A stretch of DNA of 64,000 bases from positions 186,001 through 250,000 of the forward strand of contig NZ_PGER01000001.1 in the NCBI RefSeq assembly GCF_002797935.1. The letters run 5' to 3'. A model generated the notes under the pieces. That model was not told the DNA's origin and did no database searches. It saw only the letters and a list, made by a program, of their open reading frames with translations. Made by a program: the position numbers and the translations under genes. This document shows positions 45,411-54,022 of the stretch, in pieces. Source of the DNA: Flavobacterium sp. 1 (GTDB taxonomy: Bacteria; Bacteroidota; Bacteroidia; Flavobacteriales; Flavobacteriaceae). Position 1 is the first letter of the stretch. Each line of letters opens with the position of its first letter.

Positions 45411-45493
45411 TAGCCCTGATAGAAGCGGTATCCTTTTTTTGTGATTTTTCATCACCAAAAAAAGATACAAGCGGATAGCAGGAAGTAGCTCCT
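45411..45493 (+). repeat. Structured dispersed repeat, copy 4
   Basis: TAGCCCTGATAGAAGCGG and TATCC, then a hairpin (CTTTTTTTGTGAT/ATCACCAAAAAAAG with one bulge), then GATACAAGCGGATAGCAGGA and TAGCTCCT. It ends 18 bases before a lipoprotein start codon, so the structure would lie in or next to that gene's leader. It is most similar to copy 2. Confidence 0.8.
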
Positions 45494-45511
45494 AAAAAAG
45501 AAAATTATTTT

Positions 45512-45934
45512 ATGAAAAAAGTATTTGGTGTTTTATTGGTTGTCCTTTTATTTGTTGGATGCAAGCAAAAAATAACTCCTGCTGATGTTGTTAAAATCAA
45601 CGGTTATTGGGAGATTGAAAAAGTGGTTTTGGAGGATGGAAAAGAGAAGCAGTACGGTATGAATGAATCATTTGATTATTTTCAAATTGACAAAAAGAAT
45701 GTGGGGATTCGCAAGAAAGTGATGCCGCAATTGGATGGTACATTTTTAGTAAATGATACGTTTGAAAATGTAAAAGTACGTTTTGCCAATGATCAGACTT
45801 TTTTGGATTACAGTACAGTATATATGAAATGGAGCGAGGAAATACTGGCTTTGACAGATAAAGAGTTGGTTGTTTTGAATGCTGAGAAAAAAGAATATCA
45901 TTATAAAAAAAACGGGACCAATAAATTTAGATGA
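45512..45934 (+). CDS. Small lipoprotein of unknown function
   Basis: A 140-aa protein with a signal peptide and lipobox LLFVGCKQK (Cys17). The mature part has NGYWEIEKVVLEDGKEKQYG, FDYFQIDKKNVGIRKKV and VNDTFENVKVRFANDQ, a beta-rich lipocalin-like pattern. It ends by overlapping the DUF721 gene by four bases (ATGA), so the two are coupled. A dispersed repeat lies directly upstream. Confidence 0.75.
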   Translation: MKKVFGVLLVVLLFVGCKQKITPADVVKINGYWEIEKVVLEDGKEKQYGMNESFDYFQIDKKNVGIRKKVMPQLDGTFLVNDTFENVKVRFANDQTFLDYSTVYMKWSEEILALTDKELVVLNAEKKEYHYKKNGTNKFR

Positions 45935-46233
45935 CTATGGCAAAAAGATTAAATAATCAAAGTTCGATAGGGGACGTTTTGAAGCAAATTATCGAGGTCA
46001 ATAAATTGCAATCTGGAATGGATGAGATTGATGTGAAAGATGCTTGGCGCAATTTGATGGGGAACGGTGTGAACAGTTATACCAATAATGTGGTTTTAAA
46101 AGGTTCAACTTTGTATGTTCAGTTAACATCGGCGGTGTTGCGCGAGGAATTAAGCCATGGTAAATCCAAGATTATTAAAATGATTAATGAGGAATTGCGG
46201 AGAGATGTGGTGAGGGATGTGGTTTTGCGTTAG
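45931..46233 (+). CDS. DUF721 (DciA-like) protein
   Basis: A 100-aa protein. IGDVLKQIIEVNKLQSGMDE, VKDAWRNLMGNGVNSYTNNV and GSTLYVQLTSAVLREELSHG are the DUF721/DciA pattern. DciA loads the replicative helicase in many bacteria, and the Bacteroidota short form is thought to be related. The start is ATG 45931, with ATG 45937 as an alternative. It overlaps the upstream lipoprotein gene. Confidence 0.85.
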   Translation: MTMAKRLNNQSSIGDVLKQIIEVNKLQSGMDEIDVKDAWRNLMGNGVNSYTNNVVLKGSTLYVQLTSAVLREELSHGKSKIIKMINEELRRDVVRDVVLR

Positions 46234-46296
46234 ACTTTTTTTTGACTTTTAAACGGATCTGAATTATTAGATTTTAATTTTAAAAAATATAATTAG

Positions 46297-46322
46297 CACT
46301 TCTATTTTAGAAGTGTTTTTTT
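46297..46322 (+). terminator. Terminator after the DUF721 gene
   Basis: CACTTCT, loop ATTTT, AGAAGTG, followed by eight T. Confidence 0.8.
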
Positions 46323-46409
46323 TATACATTTGATAGTAAGTATTTTTTTAATAAATAAAAAAGCTTACTTGTAAAATAATCAACAACTAAAAACAATTAA
46401 AAAAAAACA

Positions 46410-47129
46410 ATGAGAAAAGTATTATTTATTTTAACCGTATTATTTGCTTTAAATAGTTATTCACAAAAGAAAAAAGTAGCAGTTGTTGCTTTTTATACCG
46501 ACAAAACAATCGATTTTTCTGATTTGGGTCTAAATGGTTTGGCTTCAATAGCTGATTTAGGCAATAATCCAGACTTTAATCTTACTCCTATTTTAGAGAA
46601 ATATCATAATGCTTTTTTTAATGTTTATTCTAAACAATTTCCATTTGATATAATTCCTGAAAATGAAGTGACTCAAAAACAGGGATATATTGATTTTTCT
46701 CCTAAATTCGCTAGAGAGGGTGAAGCGGGAAAAACTATAATTAATTACCCAGGATACAAATATATTTATGAAGGAATAGCTGGTGAAGCAAATGAAGTAG
46801 GAACTGCTACTATTTTTAAAGAAATTGCAGATGGTGTTTTATTTACAGAAATACATTTTGCTTTACAAAAAGGTTTTGCTGTTGGAGGGACAGGAACAGT
46901 TAAAATGAGAGCTTATGCTAGAATTTCTTTGTATGATAAAACAGGAAAAAAAATATTTGCTTTCAATGAAGGGGCAAACTCTAAAAAAACTGGAGCTATC
47001 ATAGGTGGAGTTCCTGTTTTAACTCCTGAAAAAGTACTGCCTATGTGCGAAAGCGCTTTAGAGGAACTTCTAAAAGATTTAGATGAAAGAGTTAATAAAA
47101 TCATTAAAAAGACAGCTGATAATCTTTAA
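46410..47129 (+). CDS. Exported protein of unknown function
   Basis: A 239-aa protein with a signal peptide (VLFILTVLFALNSYSQ). KKKVAVVAFYTDKTIDFSDL, FPFDIIPENEVTQKQGYIDF, GGTGTVKMRAYARISLYDKT and PMCESALEELLKDLDERVNK suggest an alpha/beta fold similar to periplasmic CsgG/LpoB-like proteins, but the match is by general pattern only. It stands alone between two terminators. Confidence 0.65.
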   Translation: MRKVLFILTVLFALNSYSQKKKVAVVAFYTDKTIDFSDLGLNGLASIADLGNNPDFNLTPILEKYHNAFFNVYSKQFPFDIIPENEVTQKQGYIDFSPKFAREGEAGKTIINYPGYKYIYEGIAGEANEVGTATIFKEIADGVLFTEIHFALQKGFAVGGTGTVKMRAYARISLYDKTGKKIFAFNEGANSKKTGAIIGGVPVLTPEKVLPMCESALEELLKDLDERVNKIIKKTADNL

Positions 47130-47144
47130 TAATTTTGCTATTAA

Positions 47145-47181
47145 AAAAAGAAACCCACTTCATAGAAGTGGGTTTCTTTTT
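47145..47181. terminator. Bidirectional terminator
   Basis: A 17-bp perfect stem (47145-47161 with 47165-47181, loop ATA) between the convergent exported-protein and ndk genes. Confidence 0.88.
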
Positions 47182-47225
47182 TTGAATTTAAGTAGCCTAA
47201 GAATTTTAAATCTAGAAATCTAAAA

Positions 47226-47645
47226 TTAGAACTGCTCTCTTCCTGCAAAATGAAAAGCTCCTTCGATAGCAGCATTTTCATCGCTATCAGAACCGTGAAC
47301 AGCATTTTCTCCGATAGAAGTTGCGTATGCTTTACGGATTGTTCCTTCAGCAGCTTCAGCTGGGTTTGTAGCACCAATTAAAGTTCTGAAATCTTCAACA
47401 GCGTTTTCTTTTTCTAAAATTGCAGCAACGATTGGACCACGAGACATAAATTCTACTAATTCTCCATAGAAAGGTCTTGCAGCGTGTACAGCGTAAAATG
47501 CCTGTGCATCTGCAACTGTCAATTGTGTTAATTTCAAAGAAACGATTTTGAAACCACCGTTTGTAATCATTGCCAATATGTTTCCGATGTGTCCGTTTTG
47601 AACTGCATCTGGCTTAATCATTGTAAAAGTTCTATTAGTCGCCAT
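47226..47645 (-). CDS. ndk: Nucleoside-diphosphate kinase
   Basis: A 139-aa enzyme that balances nucleoside triphosphates. [19 protein letters not shown] is the nucleotide-binding start, [18 protein letters not shown] the hairpin, and [20 protein letters not shown] the active-site segment with catalytic His117. A TATTTTTG box lies at 47671-47678. Confidence 0.97.
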   Translation of the reverse strand: MATNRTFTMIKPDAVQNGHIGNILAMITNGGFKIVSLKLTQLTVADAQAFYAVHAARPFYGELVEFMSRGPIVAAILEKENAVEDFRTLIGATNPAEAAEGTIRKAYATSIGENAVHGSDSDENAAIEGAFHFAGREQF

Positions 47646-47670
47646 TTTTTCTGTGTTTTAAAATTTTGTG

Positions 47671-47678
47671 CAAAAATA
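47671..47678 (-). promoter_or_regulatory. TAnnTTTG -7 box for ndk
   Basis: The minus strand reads TATTTTTG, 25 bases before the ndk ATG. Confidence 0.6.
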
Positions 47679-47757
47679 TACTTTTTTTATCGAATGATTT
47701 TAGCAAATTGTCAATTTACGGGTAAATATCTGTTATTACTTTGGTGTTTTTTTGATT

Positions 47758-49029
47758 CTAAACTTTGAAATACATTTTGTTTTTATAAAAATAAGCCAAA
47801 AGTACAGACCATAAACCTACATAAAGAATTGCAAATATTAATGAAGCGGTCATCGGATTATTGAAAAATGGCTGCACTCCCGCAACATATAAATAATCTA
47901 AAAGATTGATTTGTTCTGTTGGGGTTTTTGGGTTCGGAAACGAAATCATCACCATTGCCTGCGGTATTATTTCGGACAGGAAAAATACAATCATTGGATT
48001 TACTCCCCAAATCAGAAATAATTTGGTTCCTTTTTTATAATCAGCAATATCAATGATATAGTATAAAATGGATAGGGTAAGCGTAGCAAGCCCAGCAGTG
48101 TATAGAACGAATGAACTCGTCCAAAGTGCTTTGTTTATAGGAAAAATGATATTCCACAACTGACCCAATGCAATAAGAACGATTCCTATTATGGCCATTT
48201 TTTTTGCTTTTTCTATTTTTAGCAATGGGCTGTTAAGCAATTGTCCAATAAGCAAACCTATTATTCCTGTTGCAATTGCAGGAATCGTGCTTAGTATTCC
48301 TTCTGGATCCCATGTATTGGTTACTTCCCACATGTGTCCTTTTAAGAAAATACTATCCACCCAAGCAGCTAAGTTGGTGGCTTTTTCAAGGTTTGTGATT
48401 TCGAATCCTGGTGCTGGAACCAGTGTCATGATTGCCCAATAACCTAGCAATATTCCGATAGCAGCAAGTAATTGTGTCTTTTGAGTAGTTTTTAGATACA
48501 AAAGCGAGGCGATGAAATAGACAATTCCGATGCGTTGCAGCACACCTGGGAGTCTTACTGTTTTATAGGCTTCGATACCGCTATAGGCCAAGATTAAATA
48601 AATTGCAAAAATGGATACAGCCAAATAGGTTTTTAGTTTAGCATTAAAATTACCCATTAATGCATAACCAACTCCAGCAGTTATAATTAAACGACCAATC
48701 ACTAATGGAATGTCTTCCAATCCAAAGAGCTGTATTTTTCCAAAAAAATTAAAAAATACCCCCAAACAAACCATGCGTAACGAACGGGTCAGTATTTTGT
48801 TAAAGGTGGTTTTGTCGTAGGTTTTGGTAGGCATTGCAAAAGAAATGGCTACTCCCATAATGAAAATAAAGAACGGGAAAACCAAGTCGGTTGGGGTACA
48901 GCCGTGCCATTCGGAGTGGAGTAAAGGAGGATAAACATTTGTCCAACTGCCGGGGTTGTTGACAATGGTCATTAATAAAATGGTTAATCCTCTAAATACA
49001 TCAAGCGAAATAAGGCGGTCTTTGGTCAT
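47758..49029 (-). CDS. DUF5009/NagX-like membrane acyltransferase
   Basis: A 423-aa protein with about ten hydrophobic helices. RLISLDVFRGLTILLMTIVN and the following HSEWHGCTPTDLVFPFFIFI are the signature of the DUF5009/heparan-alpha-glucosaminide N-acetyltransferase-like family, with the conserved His. Members transfer acyl groups to sugars across the membrane; the bacterial NagX type is linked to N-acetylglucosamine use. No sugar genes adjoin it here. Confidence 0.85.
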   Translation of the reverse strand: MTKDRLISLDVFRGLTILLMTIVNNPGSWTNVYPPLLHSEWHGCTPTDLVFPFFIFIMGVAISFAMPTKTYDKTTFNKILTRSLRMVCLGVFFNFFGKIQLFGLEDIPLVIGRLIITAGVGYALMGNFNAKLKTYLAVSIFAIYLILAYSGIEAYKTVRLPGVLQRIGIVYFIASLLYLKTTQKTQLLAAIGILLGYWAIMTLVPAPGFEITNLEKATNLAAWVDSIFLKGHMWEVTNTWDPEGILSTIPAIATGIIGLLIGQLLNSPLLKIEKAKKMAIIGIVLIALGQLWNIIFPINKALWTSSFVLYTAGLATLTLSILYYIIDIADYKKGTKLFLIWGVNPMIVFFLSEIIPQAMVMISFPNPKTPTEQINLLDYLYVAGVQPFFNNPMTASLIFAILYVGLWSVLLAYFYKNKMYFKV

Positions 49030-49145
49030 TGGTTTTTTGGTTGAAGTTACTAAGTTGCTGAGATTATGAGTCTCTGAGTTTTTTTTAAGGTTTTCAATTT
49101 TGTTATTTAAATCTTAGTTGCTTAAAATCTTAGAGATTCAGCAGT

Positions 49146-50735
49146 TTAAAAAGTTACTATATTAAAATTTTGTTCCAATGGTTTGAGCTGTTTCATTATT
49201 TTCGGAATCAAACGCGCTCCATTTTCCAGATAAAATTCTGAAAAATTAGCTTGGCGTTCCTGTAAACTTTGGTTGGGAAACAATTCGTTCTGCAAGTCAA
49301 TAATGCGTTGCAGTTCATCATGATATTTTCTTTTTTGAGCAATAAGCAATCTTTTTTCGAGAGTTTCTAATCCTTTAGTTTGTTTGACTTCTTGTGCTTT
49401 TACTGCACCTAAAAAAGATTTGTCTGTATGATCAGCCAGTTCTAAAAGTGTTTCAAATTGTTTTCGCAATGCTTCTTTCTGCTCGGTGAAATCAATTGGG
49501 AAATCAGATAATTTTTGAGTAATTCGATTGACTAAAGTGGCTTGTTTGGAAAATAAATCAGACCAGCTTAAGTTTAATTTATCGGCTTTTTTGTTCTGTT
49601 TTTCGGTTGTCAAAAGCGCGGAGTTTCTCAACAATAAGATCGGAAAAGTAACTTTTGCGGAAGCGAAAAAAGATTTTAATTCCAGCCAATAAGCAATTTC
49701 TCCGCCTCCGCCAATGTAGCATAAATTGGGTAAAATAACTTCTTGGTACAAAGGACGCATGATGACATTTGGACTAAATTTTTCAGGATTGCTTTCCAGT
49801 AATGCCAGAATTTCAGATTCTGTGAATTCTATTTTGGTGTGGTTGACCTTGTAAATTTCATTATCCAGAATAATTCGTTCACGCAGATTATCCTCAATAT
49901 AGAACAAATTGATTTCGCGCGGATTCACCTGAACGAAATAGTCTTTTAATTTTTCGATGGTTTCCGTTACCGCCTTAAAGGAAGATTGGCGAAGCAATTC
50001 TTCTTTTACGTATGGAATAAAACTGCGTTTCAAATTCTGGTCATCAGCATCCAAAATAACTAAACCTGATGCTCCAAAAAGTTCGTTTGCTAAATATCTC
50101 GTAGCATCGGCTAAGCTGTCGTGTTTGAGGTAAGAATTTTCAAAAAGTTTTATAATGGTTTTTGCATTGATGCTGGAGCCTATTTCCAGGGCATAAATTT
50201 CTAGAAAATCGGATAAGCCTTCTGTAGATAATCTTCCAACTGGCCCTTTGCTGTCTCTATTCCAGTGAAATTTTTTTCCTTTGAAACTGAAATAATTTAT
50301 TTCTTCGAAATCATGATCTTCGGTTGCCATCCAATATACGGGTACAAAATTATAGTCAGGATATTTCGCCTTTAATTCGCTTGTCAAGTTAATAGTCGAA
50401 ATGATTTTGTACAAAAAATACAAAGGACCACTAAATAAGTTGAGTTGGTGTCCAGTAGTAACGGTAAAGGTGTTCGGATGGTTTAAAAGCTGAATATTTT
50501 GTTTAGTTAAATCCGAAATTTCAATTCCGGCATATTGTTTTTTTAAAGCATCAACTAAAGCAATTCGGTTTTCATTATTGAAATTATCCTTTTTTTCAAT
50601 GATTTGATCTTCAAAGTTTTCAAGAGTGGGGAAACGATGGTATAAGGGGTTTAATTCGTTTTTTTGATTTAAATAATCGTTCATCAATGGAGAGAAATAT
50701 CCGGAATTTTGATAGCTGATACAGTCGGTTGGCAT
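49146..50735 (-). CDS. bshC: Bacillithiol biosynthesis cysteine-adding enzyme BshC
   Basis: A 529-aa enzyme that adds Cys to glucosaminyl-malate, the last step of bacillithiol synthesis. TVTTGHQLNLFSGPLYFLYK, FVPVYWMATEDHDFEEINYF and CYIGGGGEIAYWLELKSFF are conserved BshC blocks, and a coiled coil lies near residues 400-470. The length is normal for the family. A promoter box lies at 50762-50769. Confidence 0.92.
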   Translation of the reverse strand: MPTDCISYQNSGYFSPLMNDYLNQKNELNPLYHRFPTLENFEDQIIEKKDNFNNENRIALVDALKKQYAGIEISDLTKQNIQLLNHPNTFTVTTGHQLNLFSGPLYFLYKIISTINLTSELKAKYPDYNFVPVYWMATEDHDFEEINYFSFKGKKFHWNRDSKGPVGRLSTEGLSDFLEIYALEIGSSINAKTIIKLFENSYLKHDSLADATRYLANELFGASGLVILDADDQNLKRSFIPYVKEELLRQSSFKAVTETIEKLKDYFVQVNPREINLFYIEDNLRERIILDNEIYKVNHTKIEFTESEILALLESNPEKFSPNVIMRPLYQEVILPNLCYIGGGGEIAYWLELKSFFASAKVTFPILLLRNSALLTTEKQNKKADKLNLSWSDLFSKQATLVNRITQKLSDFPIDFTEQKEALRKQFETLLELADHTDKSFLGAVKAQEVKQTKGLETLEKRLLIAQKRKYHDELQRIIDLQNELFPNQSLQERQANFSEFYLENGARLIPKIMKQLKPLEQNFNIVTF

Positions 50736-50761
50736 ACACTTTTATTTTATTGCTAAAATAA

Positions 50762-50769
50762 CAAAAATA
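50762..50769 (-). promoter_or_regulatory. TAnnTTTG -7 box for bshC
   Basis: The minus strand reads TATTTTTG, 26 bases before the bshC ATG. Confidence 0.55.
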
Positions 50770-50946
50770 TTGCAAGAGATTATTTAAATGTTGTCTTTTG
50801 AGGTATAACCTTATCTTGAATTCATGAATGTTTATTAGAATGACTATGTTGTAAGTTGGTAACTCTATTTTTTTAGGGTAGGGGGCTTTTTTTAGTAAAT
50901 CTTTAAACATTATAAAAACTAATTCATCAAACATGTTTAAAATAAG

Positions 50947-50975
50947 AAAAGGCAACTCAAATTGAGTTGCCTTTT
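50947..50975 (-). terminator. Terminator of the left lipoprotein/membrane protein pair
   Basis: AAAAGGCAACTC (50947-50958) pairs with GAGTTGCCTTTT (50964-50975). It lies 26 bases past the stop of the small membrane-protein gene. Confidence 0.8.
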
Positions 50976-51001
50976 CTCAAATAAAATTAAAGTTAAAAAG
51001 C

Positions 51002-51277
51002 TTACATGTGATTTTGCTCAGTAATAAAAAAGAAAACTATTAGTATTACTGATATAATCAGCATCCTATAAATTGATGATTTAAACATTGCCGTACCATT
51101 GAGTTGGTCTTCTCTTCTCTGTTTAATAAGATTAAAAATCATAAATGGAATGAGTAATGGTATAGACAGATATAAGAAGTATCTATAATATTCACTATAT
51201 TCTTTTGAAATAAATACAAGCATAAATATCCATAAATAGATAATCACATTTACTGGTGTGATATGTTTCTTTATCAT
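51002..51277 (-). CDS. Small membrane protein, 91 aa, paired with the upstream lipoprotein
   Basis: Three hydrophobic segments (VNVIIYLWIFMLVFI, YFLYLSIPLLIPFMIF and YRMLIISVILIVFFFI) separated by a basic loop (LIKQRREDQ). It starts 24 bases after the stop of the Cys-rich lipoprotein gene and ends at a terminator, so the two form a transcript of their own. No family is recognised. A similar pairing of lipoprotein and small membrane protein occurs at 61928-63054. Confidence 0.6.
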   Translation of the reverse strand: MIKKHITPVNVIIYLWIFMLVFISKEYSEYYRYFLYLSIPLLIPFMIFNLIKQRREDQLNGTAMFKSSIYRMLIISVILIVFFFITEQNHM

Positions 51278-51301
51278 AATTATAAAATTATTCTTTTGTT
51301 A

Positions 51302-52195
51302 TTAATTAACTCTTCCAACATATTTACCATTGGAGTCTGTTGTCCAACAACTATCCACTACTGCATCTAAAGTGCAATGTATCGTTAATTCTCCTGTTGG
51401 TGGTGGCACACCTTCTATTACTTCTGTTAAACATTCTGTATAGTTTTCCTGTGCTCTGTTCTGACAATTTACTTTATTATACATGCAAATTGCTGCCATT
51501 ACTAAGCCTGGCCATCCCCCTGCATACGTAGAAACAATAGCACCTACTGCACATCCTCCAAAATCTTGATTACATCTATTCCAATTTCTAATAAGACGCC
51601 TTCCACATTTAGTGTCAGGAACAACTTGTCCTATATTTGGTAATGGTGTATTCCAAATATAAGTGCTTTTGGTTAGGTCAATACTTGCATTTAGTAGTTC
51701 GATTCGTGTTTCTATAGGTAAATTATAAAAGCTTGGATTTTCAGAAATAAAATCTTGTTGTGCTGTGACCATAGTCTTCAGTAGATCAATAACTTCTTGA
51801 CTATTTGCTATTCCCGCCTTCTCAAATGCAAATCTTAGATCATTTTCGTTTGTTGCAACATTCACCAATTGAATAGCTTCATTATTAAATCCTACATAAT
51901 TATTTTTGTTTAATGCAGTTTCTATACTTTCGACATTTGCGAAAGTTTGTTGTGAAAATGAATTTACATTCCCAGTATCATAATCCGAAATAACAACTTC
52001 TGATTTATTTAAAGTTTCATTTTTGCCTGATTCTTTTTTAGCTTCAGCATTTCCTGATTTAGTTATCGATTCAACTTCGGTATTAGAACATGAATAAAAA
52101 ATTATCATAATCAATACTGTTATAAATCCGTACAGGTAAATTTTCAGTTTCATTTGACTGAAAGGCGCATTAGAGATGTTTTTTGTTTTTTTCAT
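51302..52195 (-). CDS. Lipoprotein with Cys-flanked Gly-rich hydrophobic segment
   Basis: A 297-aa protein. The signal peptide and lipobox are IIFYSC; an internal ATG at 52153 (MKLKIYLYGF) may be the true start. About 160 helical, Asn/Glu-rich residues follow. Then comes a Cys-rich block: CGRRLIRNWNRCNQDFGGC, AVGAIVSTYAGGWPGLVMAA and CMYNKVNCQNRAQENYTEC. The Gly/Ala-rich stretch between cysteines resembles membrane-active peptide segments. It is paired with the small membrane protein downstream. Function is unknown; an effector role with the small protein as immunity partner is only a hypothesis. Confidence 0.6.
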   Translation of the reverse strand: MKKTKNISNAPFSQMKLKIYLYGFITVLIMIIFYSCSNTEVESITKSGNAEAKKESGKNETLNKSEVVISDYDTGNVNSFSQQTFANVESIETALNKNNYVGFNNEAIQLVNVATNENDLRFAFEKAGIANSQEVIDLLKTMVTAQQDFISENPSFYNLPIETRIELLNASIDLTKSTYIWNTPLPNIGQVVPDTKCGRRLIRNWNRCNQDFGGCAVGAIVSTYAGGWPGLVMAAICMYNKVNCQNRAQENYTECLTEVIEGVPPPTGELTIHCTLDAVVDSCWTTDSNGKYVGRVN

Positions 52196-52323
52196 AATTA
52201 TAGCTTTTTGTTTATTAAAAATACTACAAATATATTAATAAAAAAAGAATAATCTTAATAATAATAAATTAATTTGATGAATTTTCTGTAAAAATTTATG
52301 ATTGTTTTTTGAAATTCAATTAA

Positions 52324-52351
52324 AAAAGCAGTTCAAAATTGAACTGCTTTT
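52324..52351 (-). terminator. Hairpin terminator downstream of the SusCD operon
   Basis: AAAAGCAGTTCAA (52324-52336) pairs with TTGAACTGCTTTT (52339-52351). It could end the long import operon. Confidence 0.65.
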
Positions 52352-52403
52352 CTTCAAAAAATAATTAATTAAGTTTCCAAGTGGTTATTATATATGTTAT
52401 TAA

Positions 52404-52499
52404 GACTATCCGTAAAATATGTATCAGTTGTTTTTTCTTCCACTGATTTCACTGATTAATAAAACTTGTGAACTCTATTAATCTTGGCTACGGATAGTC
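52404..52499. repeat. 96-bp element with 11-bp terminal inverted repeats
   Basis: GACTATCCGTA at 52404-52414 is exactly inverted at 52489-52499 (TACGGATAGTC). The interior is A/T-rich and contains CACTGATTTCACTGATTAAT. The size and ends suggest a MITE-like or intergenic repeat element, but no second copy is seen in this window. Confidence 0.5.
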
Positions 52500-52632
52500 A
52501 TAAATTTTATTAGGTATTTTATACCAATACTGATTATATTCTAAGCCAATCGTTCTGGTATAATATCGTATGGGCATTCAATATAATCCAATTTTTATTC
52601 AACTATATTTTAGCATAAACGATGTTAATTTA

Positions 52633-54006
52633 TTATTGAAAAGCCCAAGTTGTCATTCTAAAAGGGCTATCAGTACTTGTGAAAGTAAAAACAGCATTAC
52701 TTGCGCCTACTGTAAAGTTTTCTCTTTTAAAGTATAAACCTTTTGGATTCATTAAATTGTCATCTAAGTCTTTCAAATTTGCTTCAGCTGATATAGTAAC
52801 GGCATTCGCAAAAGTTGATCCCTTTTTCCATATAGTTGTAGGATGTAAGGTTATAGTTTTGTTTGTAGCATCACTTGTTAGCGTAAAATAATGATAGACT
52901 CTTGTTGTCGCTCCTGTTGAACTAACAAATCTATACTCGACGTAGCTCCCATTAGGAGTATTAAACCAAGGCTGTATTCTGGTCAGCTTTGATCCGACCG
53001 CCAAAGTGGACTCAATGGTTTTAAAAATTGAAATAAATGAAAGGGAATTTGTTGGAGCTAATTCAAGTATAGATCTGTCATGCCCATATACTACATTTGC
53101 ATTTAAAGGTAAAAGAATTTTATAATCATCAGTCAGAACCAAAGGTTTACTTGAATATTTAATAGTTGCACTTACACCGTTTGTACCTGTAGCTGTAAAA
53201 CTTCCATCAGCATTATTGTAGACAAAAGTTGTTAACTTTTGGCCTCCAACTTCTACCGCAGGACTAACTACAATACCTGTTGGCGAATAACCAATTCCCA
53301 TATCATAGGTTACAGAATAACCAGTCTCAACAGAATTTGCTTCGGCAAAACGAGTAGCCTCAGAAAAAGAAAAATCGAATTGGTGTATTGTTTTACCATC
53401 ATTGGTTTCAAGTAATCTGAAAAGAGGTCTAGATGGGTCTCCAATGACATTGTCAATCATATCTATGTTTTTAGGCAAGTCAGTCCAATCTTGAGCAGTT
53501 GCTTTTACAAAGCGGAGCTCTTGATTGCTTCTATTTGTTCTAAAAATAATTTCTCCATTCTCCTGTCCATAATACAGAAATTGAAAATCACCAAGATATC
53601 CTTTTGCTCGCAATGCTGGAATAGGATAATTATCTGATTCGGATAAAAGATGTATTCTGTTTTTGGTAGTAAATACCAAACTTACCGTACTTCCTAGTTG
53701 AATAGCATACTCACTTTTATAAACATCAGTATCGTCATCAAAGTCAGAAGCCATTTCGACAGTTCCATCTTTTGCAAATTTGATTAAATGAGTGTAGCCT
53801 CCTAAAACGGTATTGTCAGTAAAATAAACTACTTTCCAGCCATTTTCTGAAGAAAGCAGCATATCGGTTAATTCTTTCTTCTGCGAATTTAAACGTTCAG
53901 TTGGTGTTTGTTCGAATTTTTGCTCAGCGTCTGTATTAGTACAAGCAGCCAGCAGTAAGGCTATAAAACCTACAATTAGATATTTATATATATTTTGTGC
54001 TTTCAT
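52633..54006 (-). CDS. DUF4302 domain-containing lipoprotein
   Basis: A 457-aa protein. The lipobox is LLLAACTNT. The sequences RLNSQKKELTDMLLSSENGW and FAKDGTVEMASDFDDDTDVY match the DUF4302 family of Bacteroidota surface lipoproteins. The rest is beta-rich with no enzyme motif. It is the last gene of the import locus, 16 bases after the metallohydrolase gene, and probably helps bind or process the same substrate. Confidence 0.83.
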   Translation of the reverse strand: MKAQNIYKYLIVGFIALLLAACTNTDAEQKFEQTPTERLNSQKKELTDMLLSSENGWKVVYFTDNTVLGGYTHLIKFAKDGTVEMASDFDDDTDVYKSEYAIQLGSTVSLVFTTKNRIHLLSESDNYPIPALRAKGYLGDFQFLYYGQENGEIIFRTNRSNQELRFVKATAQDWTDLPKNIDMIDNVIGDPSRPLFRLLETNDGKTIHQFDFSFSEATRFAEANSVETGYSVTYDMGIGYSPTGIVVSPAVEVGGQKLTTFVYNNADGSFTATGTNGVSATIKYSSKPLVLTDDYKILLPLNANVVYGHDRSILELAPTNSLSFISIFKTIESTLAVGSKLTRIQPWFNTPNGSYVEYRFVSSTGATTRVYHYFTLTSDATNKTITLHPTTIWKKGSTFANAVTISAEANLKDLDDNLMNPKGLYFKRENFTVGASNAVFTFTSTDSPFRMTTWAFQ

Positions 54007-54022
54007 AATTATTGGTGTTTAA

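Larger units (their letters stand above)
52196..52632. other. Intergenic region with terminator and inverted-repeat element
   Basis: No coding frame is supported. It holds the terminator at 52324-52351, an 11-bp inverted-repeat element (52404-52499), and a further 8-bp inverted repeat TTATACCA/TGGTATAA (52519-52526 and 52556-52563). Confidence 0.6.
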
